Below, one piece after another: positions 1 to 8,290 of a stretch of DNA of 64,000 nucleotides. The notes under the pieces are model-generated. The model had not been told where the DNA came from. It made no database searches and was given only the letters and a program-made list of their open reading frames with translations. The DNA is from Azotobacter bryophylli (GTDB lineage Bacteria; Pseudomonadota; Gammaproteobacteria; Pseudomonadales; Pseudomonadaceae). Within the stretch, counting starts at the first letter, position 1, and every line of letters starts with the position of its first letter. The translations under genes were made by a program, and so were the position numbers. Location of the stretch: the NCBI RefSeq assembly GCF_042643485.1, contig NZ_JBHRSJ010000016.1, forward strand, positions 1 through 64,000, written 5' to 3'.

Positions 1-1
1 C

Positions 2-1036
2 GAGCTGCCGGCGCGCATGCGCGCCGCGCTGGCCGCCCACGGGCTGGCCGAGGCTGCGCTGGCCTGCCTGCTGGCGCCGGCGTCGCGCATGGCCGAAAGC
101 GCGCTGGGCGCCGCCGCCGCCGAGATGGGCGTGCCGCTGCGCTTCGCCGCGCAGGCCGAGGGCGAACGCGGTGCCGACTGGCTGCGCCGCCTGTGGCCGC
201 TGGAAGAGGTGATCGAGGCGGACGGCCTGTGCATCGGCCGCGCCGCCCGGCCGGTCGAGGTGGCCCGCCTGGGCCAGGCGCGCGGCCGGCTCAGCGTGAT
301 CGGCCTCGGCCCCGGCGCCGCCGAGCTGGTGGTCCCGGCGGTGCGTCGCGCGCTGGACGAGGCCGAGGACATCCTCGGCTACGAGACCTACGTGAACATG
401 GCCGGCCCGCTGCGCGCGGAGCAGGTGCGCCACTGCAGCGACAACCGCGAGGAGCTGCAACGCGCCCGCCACGCCTTCGAGCTGGCGGCCAGCGGGCGCC
501 GCGCGGTGGTGGTGTCCTCCGGCGATCCGGGGGTGTTCGCCATGGCCGCGGCGGTGCTGGAGGCGCTGGAACAGAGCGACGACCCGGCCTGGCATGCGGT
601 CGAGCTGGAGATCCTCCCCGGCGTGTCCGCCGCGCTGGCCACCGCCGCGCAGGCCGGAGCGCCCCTGGGCCACGACTTCTGCCTGATCTCGCTGTCGGAC
701 AACCTCAAGCCCTGGGAAGTGATCGAGCGGCGCCTGGAACACGCCGGGCTGGCCGATCTGGTGATGGCCTTCTACAACCCGATCTCCCGCGCCCGCCCGT
801 GGCAGCTCGGCCGCGCCCTGGAAATCGTCAGGGCGCACCGCGCGCCCGAGACGCTGGTGGTGCTCGGCCGCGACATCGGCCGCCCCGGCGCGAAGCTCAC
901 CAGCCTGACCCTCGGCGAGCTGACTCCGGAAATGGTCGACATGCGCACCCTGGTGATAATCGGTTCCTCGACCACCCGACGCTTCCCGCGCGCCGGCGGC
1001 GGCGAGTGGGTGTACACCCCGCGCTGGTATCGCTGA
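2..1036 (+). CDS. cobJ: Precorrin-3B C17-methyltransferase, CbiG/CobE-CobJ fusion, 5' truncated by window edge
   Basis: Methylates precorrin-3B at C17 with ring contraction in aerobic cobalamin synthesis, using S-adenosylmethionine in the cytoplasm. The tetrapyrrole methylase domain starts near the motif VIGLGPG and includes SSGDPGVFAMA and EILPGVSAALA, which are typical of CobJ. About 90 residues precede it and resemble the C-terminal half of CbiG/CobE. The frame is open to the first base of the window, so the methionine at base 17 is probably internal and the real start lies upstream. Pseudomonads commonly carry such a CbiG-CobJ fusion. The gene ends in TGA, and the next 259 bp hold no gene. 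The enzyme call is firm; the N-terminal boundary is unknown. Confidence 0.9.
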   Translation, partial: ELPARMRAALAAHGLAEAALACLLAPASRMAESALGAAAAEMGVPLRFAAQAEGERGADWLRRLWPLEEVIEADGLCIGRAARPVEVARLGQARGRLSVIGLGPGAAELVVPAVRRALDEAEDILGYETYVNMAGPLRAEQVRHCSDNREELQRARHAFELAASGRRAVVVSSGDPGVFAMAAAVLEALEQSDDPAWHAVELEILPGVSAALATAAQAGAPLGHDFCLISLSDNLKPWEVIERRLEHAGLADLVMAFYNPISRARPWQLGRALEIVRAHRAPETLVVLGRDIGRPGAKLTSLTLGELTPEMVDMRTLVIIGSSTTRRFPRAGGGEWVYTPRWYR

Positions 1037-1295
1037 GGCAGGCGGCGGCAAGGGGAACCGCAGGTCGGTGCGGATCGGCGCGGCCTCCGGGGGCTGACTA
1101 TGCTTCCTTGGGGATCGCCCCGGCCGTCGTCCGGCGCCCGGGCCATCCGCCCCTGTCCGCAGCGCCATCACCTCCACGGGAAATCCGGCTCGCGGCCGAG
1201 GCCCTGCCGGCCCCTCCGCCCGGGCACCGGCGGCATGGCGGCGGAAATCCAGCTGTCGAAGAGCCGGCTCTCTGCCCATTCCCAGGAGCGCTGAC

Positions 1296-1703
1296 ATGTT
1301 CCCCATCATTCCCTTCGTGGTCGGTATCGCGACCGGCGTGGTCACCAGCCGGCTGCTGCGCGGCGACAAGACCCAGCAGGGCCTGGAGAAGGCCCAGGAC
1401 AGCCTGCGCGAGGCCACGGTTTCCAGCCTGGAGGCCATCGAGAGCGCTTCGGCGCGGGCCCGCGCCAAGCTGGCGGGCAAGGAAGGCAAGGGCGCCGAGC
1501 CGACCGTCCCGGCCAACGAGCCGATGCCGCCGGAAGAAGAGGGGCCGAGCGGCGCGCCCGAGGCCGCGACCCCCGGCAGCGTTCCGCCCGGCGTCAGCCC
1601 GAGCGCCGAGCCCGGCGGCGCGGAGCAGCCGCCGGCCTATGCGCCCGCCGCGGTCAACCCGCCGCTGGATTACGTGAAGGACGACAAGGACGAACTCCCG
1701 TGA
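1296..1703 (+). CDS. Small membrane-anchored hypothetical protein preceding a metal ATPase
   Basis: A 135-residue protein I cannot assign to a named family. Residues 1-20 form one hydrophobic segment (MFPIIPFVVGIATGVVTSRL). A short amphipathic, possibly helical stretch follows to about residue 65, then a long Pro/Ala/Glu-rich low-complexity tail. An AGGAG ribosome site lies 7 bp before the ATG. Its stop codon overlaps the GTG of the following P-type ATPase in a GTGA junction, so the two are probably translated together. That coupling suggests an accessory role, perhaps assembly or metal delivery, at the membrane. This role is inference from position only; the sequence shows no metal-binding cluster. 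Confidence 0.7.
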   Translation: MFPIIPFVVGIATGVVTSRLLRGDKTQQGLEKAQDSLREATVSSLEAIESASARARAKLAGKEGKGAEPTVPANEPMPPEEEGPSGAPEAATPGSVPPGVSPSAEPGGAEQPPAYAPAAVNPPLDYVKDDKDELP

Positions 1704-3889
1704 GATTCGCGCCCTCCGGCCGCGACCAGGGGGCGGGCCTTTCGTCTGCCCCGTGGTCCTGCGTCGGCGGCGCCGCGGAGACGGGGGAAAGCCCTAGGGC
1801 GGGGGGCTGGTTCACCGGTTTGGAGACGCTGCACCGGGTGTCCGGGCGGGTGCGCTACCGTTACCGCTGCCGGCCCGGCGCGCCGCAGGACCGGCACAGC
1901 ATCGAGCGCGAGGTGGGCTGCCTGGCGGGCGTGCGGCGGGTCCGGGCCAACCCGCCGATCCGCTCCCTGGTGGTGGAGTTCGCGCCGCAGCGCACCGATG
2001 CCGACGCCCTGGCCGGGGCGATCCGCGCGCTGTCGCCACCCGGCCTACCGCCCGCTGCGGAGCACGACGAAAACTCCCGCCTCGGCGTGGCGGTACTGAG
2101 CGGCGCCGTCCTGTTCGCCTCCCGCGGCCTGGAGCGGCCCCTGCAGGCGCCGGCCGCCGTCTGCGCTTCGCTGCCGCTGCTCGGCGAGGCGCTCGCCGAC
2201 CTCTTCGCCAGGGGCATCACCTCCCACGTGCTGGAGGCTCTGGCCGTGGGCATCTCCATCGGCCGCGGCGACTTCCTCGCGGCCAACATCACCACCTTCC
2301 TGCTGGCCCTCGGCGGGTACCTGGAGGCGTCCATCGAGCGCCGCTCGGACGACATGCTCAAGCACCTGCTGCGGCCCTCGGCGGACCGGGTGTGGGTCGA
2401 GCGCCACGGCGCGGAGACGCTGATCGACGCCGCCGCGGTGCGGGTCGGCGACCGGGTGATCGCCGCCACCGGCACGACGATCCCGGTGGACGGCACCGTG
2501 CTCGGCGGCGAGGCGCTGGTCAACGAGGCGACCATGACCGGCGAGAGCGTGCCGGTGCGTCGCCGGCGCGGCGACCGGGTGCTCTCCGCCACCCTGGTCG
2601 AGGAAGGGCGCCTGCGCATCCATGCCGAGCGGGTCGGGCAGCAGTCCGCCGCGGCGCGGATCGCCGACTTCGTCGGCCAGTCCCTCGCCCTGAAGAGCCG
2701 GACCCAGCTCGAGGCCGCGCGTCTGGCCGACCGGCTGGTGCCCCTGGTGCTCGGCCTGGCCGGCACCGTCGGGCTGCTGACCGTCGACGGCCAGCGGGTC
2801 GCGGCGGTACTCCAGGCCGACTATTCCTGCGCCCTCAGGCTGGCCACCCCGGTGGCCTTCAAGGCGGCCATGGCCCGCGCCGGGCGCTCGGCGATCCTGA
2901 TCCGGAGCGCCAAGGCCCTGGAGGAGCTGGCCTGGGTCGACACCCTGGTCTTCGACAAGACCGGCACCCTGACCACCGGCGTGCTGCAGGTGACCGACGC
3001 GATCGCCTTCAGCCCCGCCTACAGCGCGGAAGACCTGACCAACCTGGCCGCCTCGCTGGAGGAGCACTACGTTCACCCGATCGCCCGGGCGGTGGTGGAA
3101 GCGGCCCGCGGGCTCGGCCATCCCCGCCACTTCGCCCACCGGGCGGTGCAGTTCGTGGTGGCCCACGGGGTCGCCAGCGCGATCGGCGGGCGGCGCATCG
3201 TGGTCGGCTCGCGGCACTTCGTCGAGGAAGACGAGGGCATTTCCACCGCCGCCCATGCCGGGACCATCGAGCGCCTGCGCGGGGAGGGCAAGACCCTGCT
3301 CTACGTCGGTTTCGGCGGCGAGCTGATCGGCCTGCTGGGGATGACCGAGCGGCTGCGCGACAACGCCGCGGAAACCCTGGCGCGGCTGCGCGGGTTCGGT
3401 ATCCGGCGCATTCTCATGTTCACCGGCGACCAGCCGGAGCGCGCCCGGGCGCTGGCCGCCGAGCTGGACCTGGACGGCTTCCATGCCGGCCTGCTGCCGG
3501 AGCAGAAGGTCGAGCTGCTGCGGGGGATGGTCGCCGCCGGCGACCGCATCGCCTTCGTCGGCGACGGGATGAACGACGCCCCGGCGCTGAGCGGCGCCCA
3601 GGTCGGCATCGCCATGCACGGCGGCGCGGACACCGCGCGTCTGGCCGCCGACGTCGCCCTGCTGGAGGACGACCTGGGCCGGGTCGCCGACGCCCTGGCC
3701 CTGGCACAGGCCACGCGGCGCCTGATCGAGGGCAACTTCTGGCTGATCGCCAGCCTCAACACCGGCATCCTCGGCGCGGCGGGCCTGGGGCTGCTCGCGC
3801 CGGTAGCCGCTTCCCTGCTGCACAACGGCAGCACCCTGGCCATCCTCCTGCGCGCCCTGACCGGGGCCGGCCTGCCGCGTCGGCCCTGA
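1700..3889 (+). CDS. P1B-type heavy-metal-translocating ATPase with atypical SCA transport motif
   Basis: An inner-membrane ATP-driven metal transporter of 729 residues. It shows the actuator motif TGES (about residue 280), the phosphorylation motif DKTGT (Asp419), a histidine-proline motif (HPIAR) in the nucleotide domain, and the hinge GDGMNDAP. The N-terminal segment (VSGRVRYRYRC onward) resembles the degenerate HMA-like domain of CtpC-type ATPases and lacks a CxxC. The membrane metal site reads DYSCALRLATP (Cys377) instead of the usual CPC, with no proline. The substrate is therefore uncertain; Mn or Zn would be guesses from the CtpC resemblance. The GTG start overlaps the preceding stop, with AAGGA 9 bp upstream. 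The gene converges on the ABC operon with only 13 bp between stops. Confidence 0.88.
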   Translation: MRFAPSGRDQGAGLSSAPWSCVGGAAETGESPRAGGWFTGLETLHRVSGRVRYRYRCRPGAPQDRHSIEREVGCLAGVRRVRANPPIRSLVVEFAPQRTDADALAGAIRALSPPGLPPAAEHDENSRLGVAVLSGAVLFASRGLERPLQAPAAVCASLPLLGEALADLFARGITSHVLEALAVGISIGRGDFLAANITTFLLALGGYLEASIERRSDDMLKHLLRPSADRVWVERHGAETLIDAAAVRVGDRVIAATGTTIPVDGTVLGGEALVNEATMTGESVPVRRRRGDRVLSATLVEEGRLRIHAERVGQQSAAARIADFVGQSLALKSRTQLEAARLADRLVPLVLGLAGTVGLLTVDGQRVAAVLQADYSCALRLATPVAFKAAMARAGRSAILIRSAKALEELAWVDTLVFDKTGTLTTGVLQVTDAIAFSPAYSAEDLTNLAASLEEHYVHPIARAVVEAARGLGHPRHFAHRAVQFVVAHGVASAIGGRRIVVGSRHFVEEDEGISTAAHAGTIERLRGEGKTLLYVGFGGELIGLLGMTERLRDNAAETLARLRGFGIRRILMFTGDQPERARALAAELDLDGFHAGLLPEQKVELLRGMVAAGDRIAFVGDGMNDAPALSGAQVGIAMHGGADTARLAADVALLEDDLGRVADALALAQATRRLIEGNFWLIASLNTGILGAAGLGLLAPVAASLLHNGSTLAILLRALTGAGLPRRP

Positions 3890-3902
3890 GCCGCGCCCGC
3901 GG

Positions 3903-4829
3903 TCAATGCCCCGGCTGCCACGGCTGGCCGAGGGACACCGGGGCGTACAGGCGGGTGCGCACGCCGTCGCGGGAGAGCAGCACCAGAACCAGGATGGTCG
4001 CCACGTAGGGCAGCATCGCCAGCAGGTTGCCGGGGATCGCGAGGCCGATGCCCTGGGCGACCAGGTGGACGATGCTGGCCAGGCCGAACAGCCAGGCGCC
4101 GAGCAGCACCCGCGCCACCCGCCAGCTGGCGAAGACCACCAGGGCCAGGGCGATCCAGCCGCGCCCGGCGGTCATGTTCTCCGCCCACATCGGGGTGTAG
4201 GCCAGCGACAGGTAGCTGCCGGCCAGGCCGGCCATGGCGCCGCCGAAGAGCACCGCCAGGGTGCGCACCCGCAGCACCGGCAGGCCCATGGCGCTGGCCG
4301 CGTCGGGGTTCTCGCCGACCGCCTGGACGATCAGGCCGAGGCGGCTTTTCGCAAGCGTCCAGGCGACCAGGCCGAACAGGGCGAAGGACAGGTAGACCAG
4401 CAGGTCCTGGGCGAACAGCGCCCGCCCGAGCAGCGGGATCTGGCCGAGCAGGGGCAGGGCGAGCGGCTCGAAGCCGGCCAGCGGCTTGCCGACCCAGTCG
4501 GCGCCGATGAAGGACGACAGGCCGACGCCGAAGATGGTCAGGGCCAGGCCACTGGCCACCTGGTTGGCGTTCAGGCCCAGTGCCACCAGGGCGAACAGCA
4601 GCGACAGCAGCATGCCGGCGAGGCAGGCGAGCAGCACGCCGAGCCAGAGGCTGCCGGTGGCGAAGGCGGCCATGAAGCCGATCACCGCGCCGAACAGCAT
4701 CATGCCCTCCTGGCCCAGGTTGAGCACGCCGCTCTTCTCGCACACCAGCTCGCCGAGGGCGACCAGCAGCAGCGGCGTGCCGGTGCGGATCATGGCGAAG
4801 AGGATGTTGGTCAGCAGGTCGAGATCCAT
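3903..4829 (-). CDS. BMP-type ABC transporter permease (YufQ/NupQ-like)
   Basis: A 308-residue polytopic inner-membrane permease of the branched-chain/BMP superfamily. It forms half of the channel of a nucleoside or nucleobase importer. The early motif CEKSGVLNLGQEGMM followed by a run of hydrophobic helices is characteristic of the second permease of YufOPQ/NupNOPQ systems. It is the last gene of a three-gene operon, transcribed after the ATPase and first permease, with 63 bp between it and the upstream permease. No substrate-binding lipoprotein follows: the next gene is a convergent metal ATPase 13 bp away. The family is secure; the exact ligand is not visible from the sequence. Confidence 0.88.
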   Translation of the reverse strand: MDLDLLTNILFAMIRTGTPLLLVALGELVCEKSGVLNLGQEGMMLFGAVIGFMAAFATGSLWLGVLLACLAGMLLSLLFALVALGLNANQVASGLALTIFGVGLSSFIGADWVGKPLAGFEPLALPLLGQIPLLGRALFAQDLLVYLSFALFGLVAWTLAKSRLGLIVQAVGENPDAASAMGLPVLRVRTLAVLFGGAMAGLAGSYLSLAYTPMWAENMTAGRGWIALALVVFASWRVARVLLGAWLFGLASIVHLVAQGIGLAIPGNLLAMLPYVATILVLVLLSRDGVRTRLYAPVSLGQPWQPGH

Positions 4830-4892
4830 GGTGATTCCTCAAAACGCTTTTTCACGTAGGCGCGAATTCGTTGGCGATGAAGGCGCGCCCCA

Positions 4893-5990
4893 TCAGGCCA
4901 GCGCCTGGCGGGGCGCGGCGCGTCTGCTCCATTTCAGCCCCAGGCGAGGCCGGTAGAGGACCAGCACGTCGCAGGCCAAGAGGAAGAACAGCACCATGCC
5001 CTGGAACAGCTGGGTGATGGACTGCGGCAGGTTGGCCGCCATCTGCGCGTTCTCGCCGCCCAGGTAGAGCAGGGCCATCAGCAGGCTGGCGAAGAGGATG
5101 CCGACGGGGTTGAGGCGGCCGAGGAAGGCCACGGTGATCGCCGCGTAGCCGTAGCCGGGGGAGACCTGCGGCACCAACTGGCCGATCGGGCCGGTGACCT
5201 CGACGGCTCCGGCCAGTCCGGCCAGCGCGCCGCTCAGGGCGAGGGCGATCCAGATCAGGCGCTTCTCGCGGAAGCCGACGAAGCCGGCGGCGCGCCGGTC
5301 GAGGCCGAGCACCCTGACCTGGAAGCCGAGGAAGCTGCGCTGCAGCAGCACCCAGACCGCCACCAGGGCCAGCAGCGCGAAGTACAGCCCGGCGTGCACG
5401 CGCAGATCGTCGAACAGCGCCGGCAGGCGGGTCGCCTCGCCGAACAGCGCCGACTCCGGGAAGTTGTAGCCGGCCGGGTCCTTGAGCGGGCCGTGCACGC
5501 AGAACAGCAGCAGGTTCAGCGCGATGTAGTTGAGCATGATGCTGGTGAGGATCTCGTTGGCGTTGAACTGCGTGCGCAGCCAGGCGCAGAGCCCGGCCCA
5601 GGCGGCGCCGCCGAGGCTGCCCAGGGCGAGCACCAGAGCCAGCGCCCAGTGCGAGTCCCAGTCGATCAGGTTGACCGCCAGGGCGCTGCCGGCCAGGGCG
5701 CCGACCAGCAGCTGGCCTTCGGCGCCGATGTTCCAGATGCGTGCCCGGTAGACCACCGCCAGGCCCAGGGCACAGAGCAGGATCGGCAGCGCCTTGACCA
5801 GCAGTTCGGAGACGCCGTAGAGGTCGGCCAGCGGGTCGACCAGCAGCACGCGCAGGGTGGCCAGCGGCGGGTGGCCGAGCACGGCGAACAGCAGCGCGCC
5901 GCTGGCCAGGGTCAGGGCGCCGGCCAGGAGCGGCGAGAGCCAGAGCATGGTGCGCGACTGCCGGCCGCGGGGTTCGAGGGAAAGCAGCAT
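4893..5990 (-). CDS. BMP-type ABC transporter permease (YufP/NupP-like)
   Basis: A 365-residue inner-membrane permease that pairs with the downstream permease in a BMP-family nucleoside/nucleobase importer. It contains the family motif RARIWNIGAEGQLLVGALAG, and NEILTSIMLNYIA further on, with about ten predicted helices. I chose the ATG at 5990 (MLLSLEPRG) because GAGGAA lies 8 bp upstream and the start then sits 11 bp after the ATPase stop. The longer open frame upstream overlaps the ATPase gene and reads as arginine-rich shadow sequence. It is transcribed with the ATPase. Confidence 0.88.
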   Translation of the reverse strand: MLLSLEPRGRQSRTMLWLSPLLAGALTLASGALLFAVLGHPPLATLRVLLVDPLADLYGVSELLVKALPILLCALGLAVVYRARIWNIGAEGQLLVGALAGSALAVNLIDWDSHWALALVLALGSLGGAAWAGLCAWLRTQFNANEILTSIMLNYIALNLLLFCVHGPLKDPAGYNFPESALFGEATRLPALFDDLRVHAGLYFALLALVAVWVLLQRSFLGFQVRVLGLDRRAAGFVGFREKRLIWIALALSGALAGLAGAVEVTGPIGQLVPQVSPGYGYAAITVAFLGRLNPVGILFASLLMALLYLGGENAQMAANLPQSITQLFQGMVLFFLLACDVLVLYRPRLGLKWSRRAAPRQALA

Positions 5991-6001
5991 GGGTCGGTTC
6001 C

Positions 6002-7549
6002 TCAGGCGGCGTGGGGGGCAGGGAGCGCGGCGTCGAAGCGGCCGGCCATCCAGCGGCCGACCTCCGCCGGGGTGCACTCGGCGGTGGCGCGCGCCGGCGA
6101 CAGGCGCCCGCCGCTCAGGGCGGCGAGGCGGTCGCTGATGCGGAACAGCTCCTCCAGGTCCTCGGAGATCACCAGGATCGCCGCGCCGGCGTCGCGCAGG
6201 GCGATCAGGGCGCGGTGGATGGCCGCCGCGGCGCCGACGTCGACGCCCCAGGTCGGGTGGGCGGCGACCAGCAGCTTCGGGTTCTGCAGGATCTCGCGGC
6301 CGAGGATGAACTTCTGTAGGTTGCCGCCGGACAGACTGCGCGCCGGGGCGTCGGCGCCAGGGGTCTTCACCGCGAAGCGGCGGATGACCTCCTCGGCGAA
6401 GGCGCGCACGCGGCCCTGGCGGACCATCCCCCGCTCGACCAGGCCAGGCCGCTGGAAGGCGGTGAGCAGGCCGTTGTCGCTCAGGCTCAGCTCCGGCACC
6501 GCGCCGTGGCCGAGGCGCTCGGCCGGAACGAAGGCCAGGCCGTGCCGGCGCCGCTGGTCCGGCGGCAGATGGCCGACCGGCCGGTCGCCGAAGCGGATGC
6601 GCCCGGCGTCCTGCGCCGTCAGACGCTGTTCGCCGGAGAGCAGGGCGAGCAGCTCATCCTGACCGTTGCCGGCGACCCCGGCGATGCCGAGGATCTCGCC
6701 GGCGCGCACCTCCAGCCCGATCTCGGCGAGGGACACGCCGAAGGGATCGGCGTTGCGCCAGGACAGCCCGTCCAGCCGCAGGAAGGGCGCGCCGCCCTGC
6801 GCCCTGGGATAGTCGGTCTCCAGCCCCTCGGCGTCGCCGACCATCAGCCGCGCCAGCTCCAGATCCGAGCAGTCGGCCGGCACGCAGTGCCCGGAGACCT
6901 TGCCCGCGCGCAGCACCGTGGCGCGCTGGCAGAGAGCGCGCACCTCGTTCAGCTTGTGGCTGATGAACAGGATGCTGCAGCCCTCGGCGGCCAGCCGGCG
7001 CAGCACCACGAACAGCTCCTCGGCCTCTTGAGGGGTGAGCACCGAGGTCGGTTCGTCGAGGATCAGCAGCCGGATGTCCTGCATCAGGCAGCGGACGATC
7101 TCGACCCGCTGGCGCTCGCCGATGGACAGGCCGTGCACCAGCCGCTGCGGCTCCAGGGGCATGCCGTAGCGCTGCGAAACCTCGCGGATCTTCGCCTCCA
7201 GCTGGCGGGGCGTGCCGGCGCGGGGGCCGAGGGCCAGGGCGATGTTCTGCGCCACGCTCAGGGTCTCGAACAGGGAGAAGTGCTGGAACACCATGCCGAT
7301 GCCGCGCGCGCGGGCCTGGGCCGGGTCGTGCATGGTCACGGTCTCGCCCTGCCAGCGGATCTCGCCGGCGTCGGGCTGCACCGCGCCGTAGATGATCTTC
7401 ATCAGGGTGCTCTTGCCGGCACCGTTCTCGCCGAGCAGGGCGTGGATCTCGCCGGGCTGGATGAGCAGATCGACGCGGTCGTTGGCCAGGCAGCCCGGGT
7501 AGCGCTTGGTGATGCCGCGCAGGTGCAGACGGGATGGGGTGGGGGACAT
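6002..7549 (-). CDS. BMP-type ABC transporter ATP-binding protein (YufO/NupO-like, double ATPase)
   Basis: A 515-residue tandem ABC ATPase energising uptake by the two downstream permeases. The first domain has Walker A GENGAGKST (residues 40-48), signature LSIGERQRVEI and Walker B LLILDEPTS. The second has a degenerate P-loop (GVAGNGQDEL) and signature LSGGNLQKFI, the usual asymmetry in ribose/BMP-type sugar and nucleoside importers. The start is set at MSPTPSRLHL because family similarity begins there; about 87 more residues of open frame upstream are low-quality arginine/proline sequence. A 741-bp intergenic region lies upstream, with possible operators, and a RutR-like TetR gene sits just beyond it. 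Nucleobase uptake is therefore plausible but unproved. Confidence 0.9.
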   Translation of the reverse strand: MSPTPSRLHLRGITKRYPGCLANDRVDLLIQPGEIHALLGENGAGKSTLMKIIYGAVQPDAGEIRWQGETVTMHDPAQARARGIGMVFQHFSLFETLSVAQNIALALGPRAGTPRQLEAKIREVSQRYGMPLEPQRLVHGLSIGERQRVEIVRCLMQDIRLLILDEPTSVLTPQEAEELFVVLRRLAAEGCSILFISHKLNEVRALCQRATVLRAGKVSGHCVPADCSDLELARLMVGDAEGLETDYPRAQGGAPFLRLDGLSWRNADPFGVSLAEIGLEVRAGEILGIAGVAGNGQDELLALLSGEQRLTAQDAGRIRFGDRPVGHLPPDQRRRHGLAFVPAERLGHGAVPELSLSDNGLLTAFQRPGLVERGMVRQGRVRAFAEEVIRRFAVKTPGADAPARSLSGGNLQKFILGREILQNPKLLVAAHPTWGVDVGAAAAIHRALIALRDAGAAILVISEDLEELFRISDRLAALSGGRLSPARATAECTPAEVGRWMAGRFDAALPAPHAA

Positions 7550-7591
7550 GGGAATCTCGATGGAAACGGGCGTCGCCGGACAGAAGCAAAA

Positions 7592-7612
7592 ACCTGGCCA
7601 GTCAGTCAGAAA
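7592..7612. promoter_or_regulatory. Candidate operator upstream of the ABC transporter operon
   Basis: The palindrome CTGGCCAG is flanked by CAGTCAG, 43-60 bp before the ABC ATPase start. A second CAGTCAGT core occurs at 7883-7890. The nearby RutR-like TetR regulator makes an autologous operator possible. This is inference from symmetry and position. Confidence 0.25.
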
Positions 7613-7976
7613 AGCTCGCGGGCCCGGCGCCACGGGCGGCGAGGGGGGCACCGCCGCGTGCCGGGCTGCTCCCCGCTGGTGCGCCGGGTACCGTTCTGGC
7701 GCGTGCCGTTGCCCGTTTTTTGTACGAACGTCCGCAGCCGGCGCGGGCTCTGGCTTAGAACGGTTGCTCCCAGGCTTATGCACAAGGTTTTCCCCGTCCG
7801 CTGGTGACAACTCCGGGGTGGGAAGCGGGCGTTTCGGACTCGCCCGGCGGCGCTCGGCCTCCCGGATAAGAAGCTGATTTTTCAGTCAGTTATTTTGGGG
7901 CCTGAGCGGAATCGGCGAAATCTTGAGCAGTCCGGCGAAAGGCAGCGGCCATCGGCCCTGCAGCCGCTCATCCCGC

Positions 7977-8013
7977 ACTTATCCCCAATCGAATCCACAG
8001 AGAATGTGGGCAA
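7977..8013 (+). repeat. 37-bp DnaA-box-like element, copy 1
   Basis: Reads ACTTATCCCCA, six variable bases, then TCCACAGAGAATGTGGGCAA. The second half contains the inverted repeat CCACA/TGTGG, and TTATCCCCA differs from a DnaA box at one base. It matches copy 2 at all but the six-base spacer and one other position. No gene in the window explains it. Confidence 0.7.
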
Positions 8014-8198
8014 GCGTGCCAGCCGGAGCGCCCGTCGCACGGGGCCTGGGCGGGCTTTCGCGGCCGGAATCGCGAGCTGTGCCGATGCCTTCCTGTCAAG
8101 AAATTTCTTTAGGAATCAGGCGCTTCCGAAAATCTGGTCAAATAATGCGCAATTCGCTGAAACCCAGGCGCCATGCGGGTTCCAGCGCCGAAAAGGAG

Positions 8199-8235
8199 AC
8201 TTATCCCCAGCGAGGTCCACAGAGATTGTGGGCAA
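8199..8235 (+). repeat. 37-bp DnaA-box-like element, copy 2
   Basis: Reads ACTTATCCCCA, a different six-base spacer, then TCCACAGAGATTGTGGGCAA, in the same orientation as copy 1 and 222 bp further on. Conservation of both outer blocks but not the spacer suggests protein-binding sites or a dispersed repeat family. Confidence 0.7.
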
Positions 8236-8290
8236 TCGGGACGCTCATTCCTACTCGTGGGCACGGCCGTTCTATAGGGCTGTCCCGGGA

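Larger units (their letters stand above)
7550..8290. other. Long intergenic region with duplicated DnaA-box-like element
   Basis: 741 bp between yigZ and the ABC ATPase gene, with no convincing coding frame. It contains a perfect TTATNCACA DnaA-box match (TTATGCACA, 7776-7784), two copies of a 37-bp element (7977-8013 and 8199-8235), a 12-bp palindrome AAGAAATTTCTT (8099-8110), and two CAGTCAGT-containing sites (7598-7609, 7883-7890). The open frame at 7895-8380 has no ribosome site or protein-like composition and runs through both repeats, so it is not called. Confidence 0.6.

Noticed and set aside
2045..3823. A 592-codon minus-strand open frame opposite the metal ATPase
   Set aside because: GC-rich shadow frame with Gly/Gln/His/Arg-rich composition; the plus-strand ATPase has complete motifs.
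8099..8110. AAGAAATTTCTT palindrome
   Set aside because: A perfect palindrome but isolated, with no flanking promoter or second site; not called as an operator.
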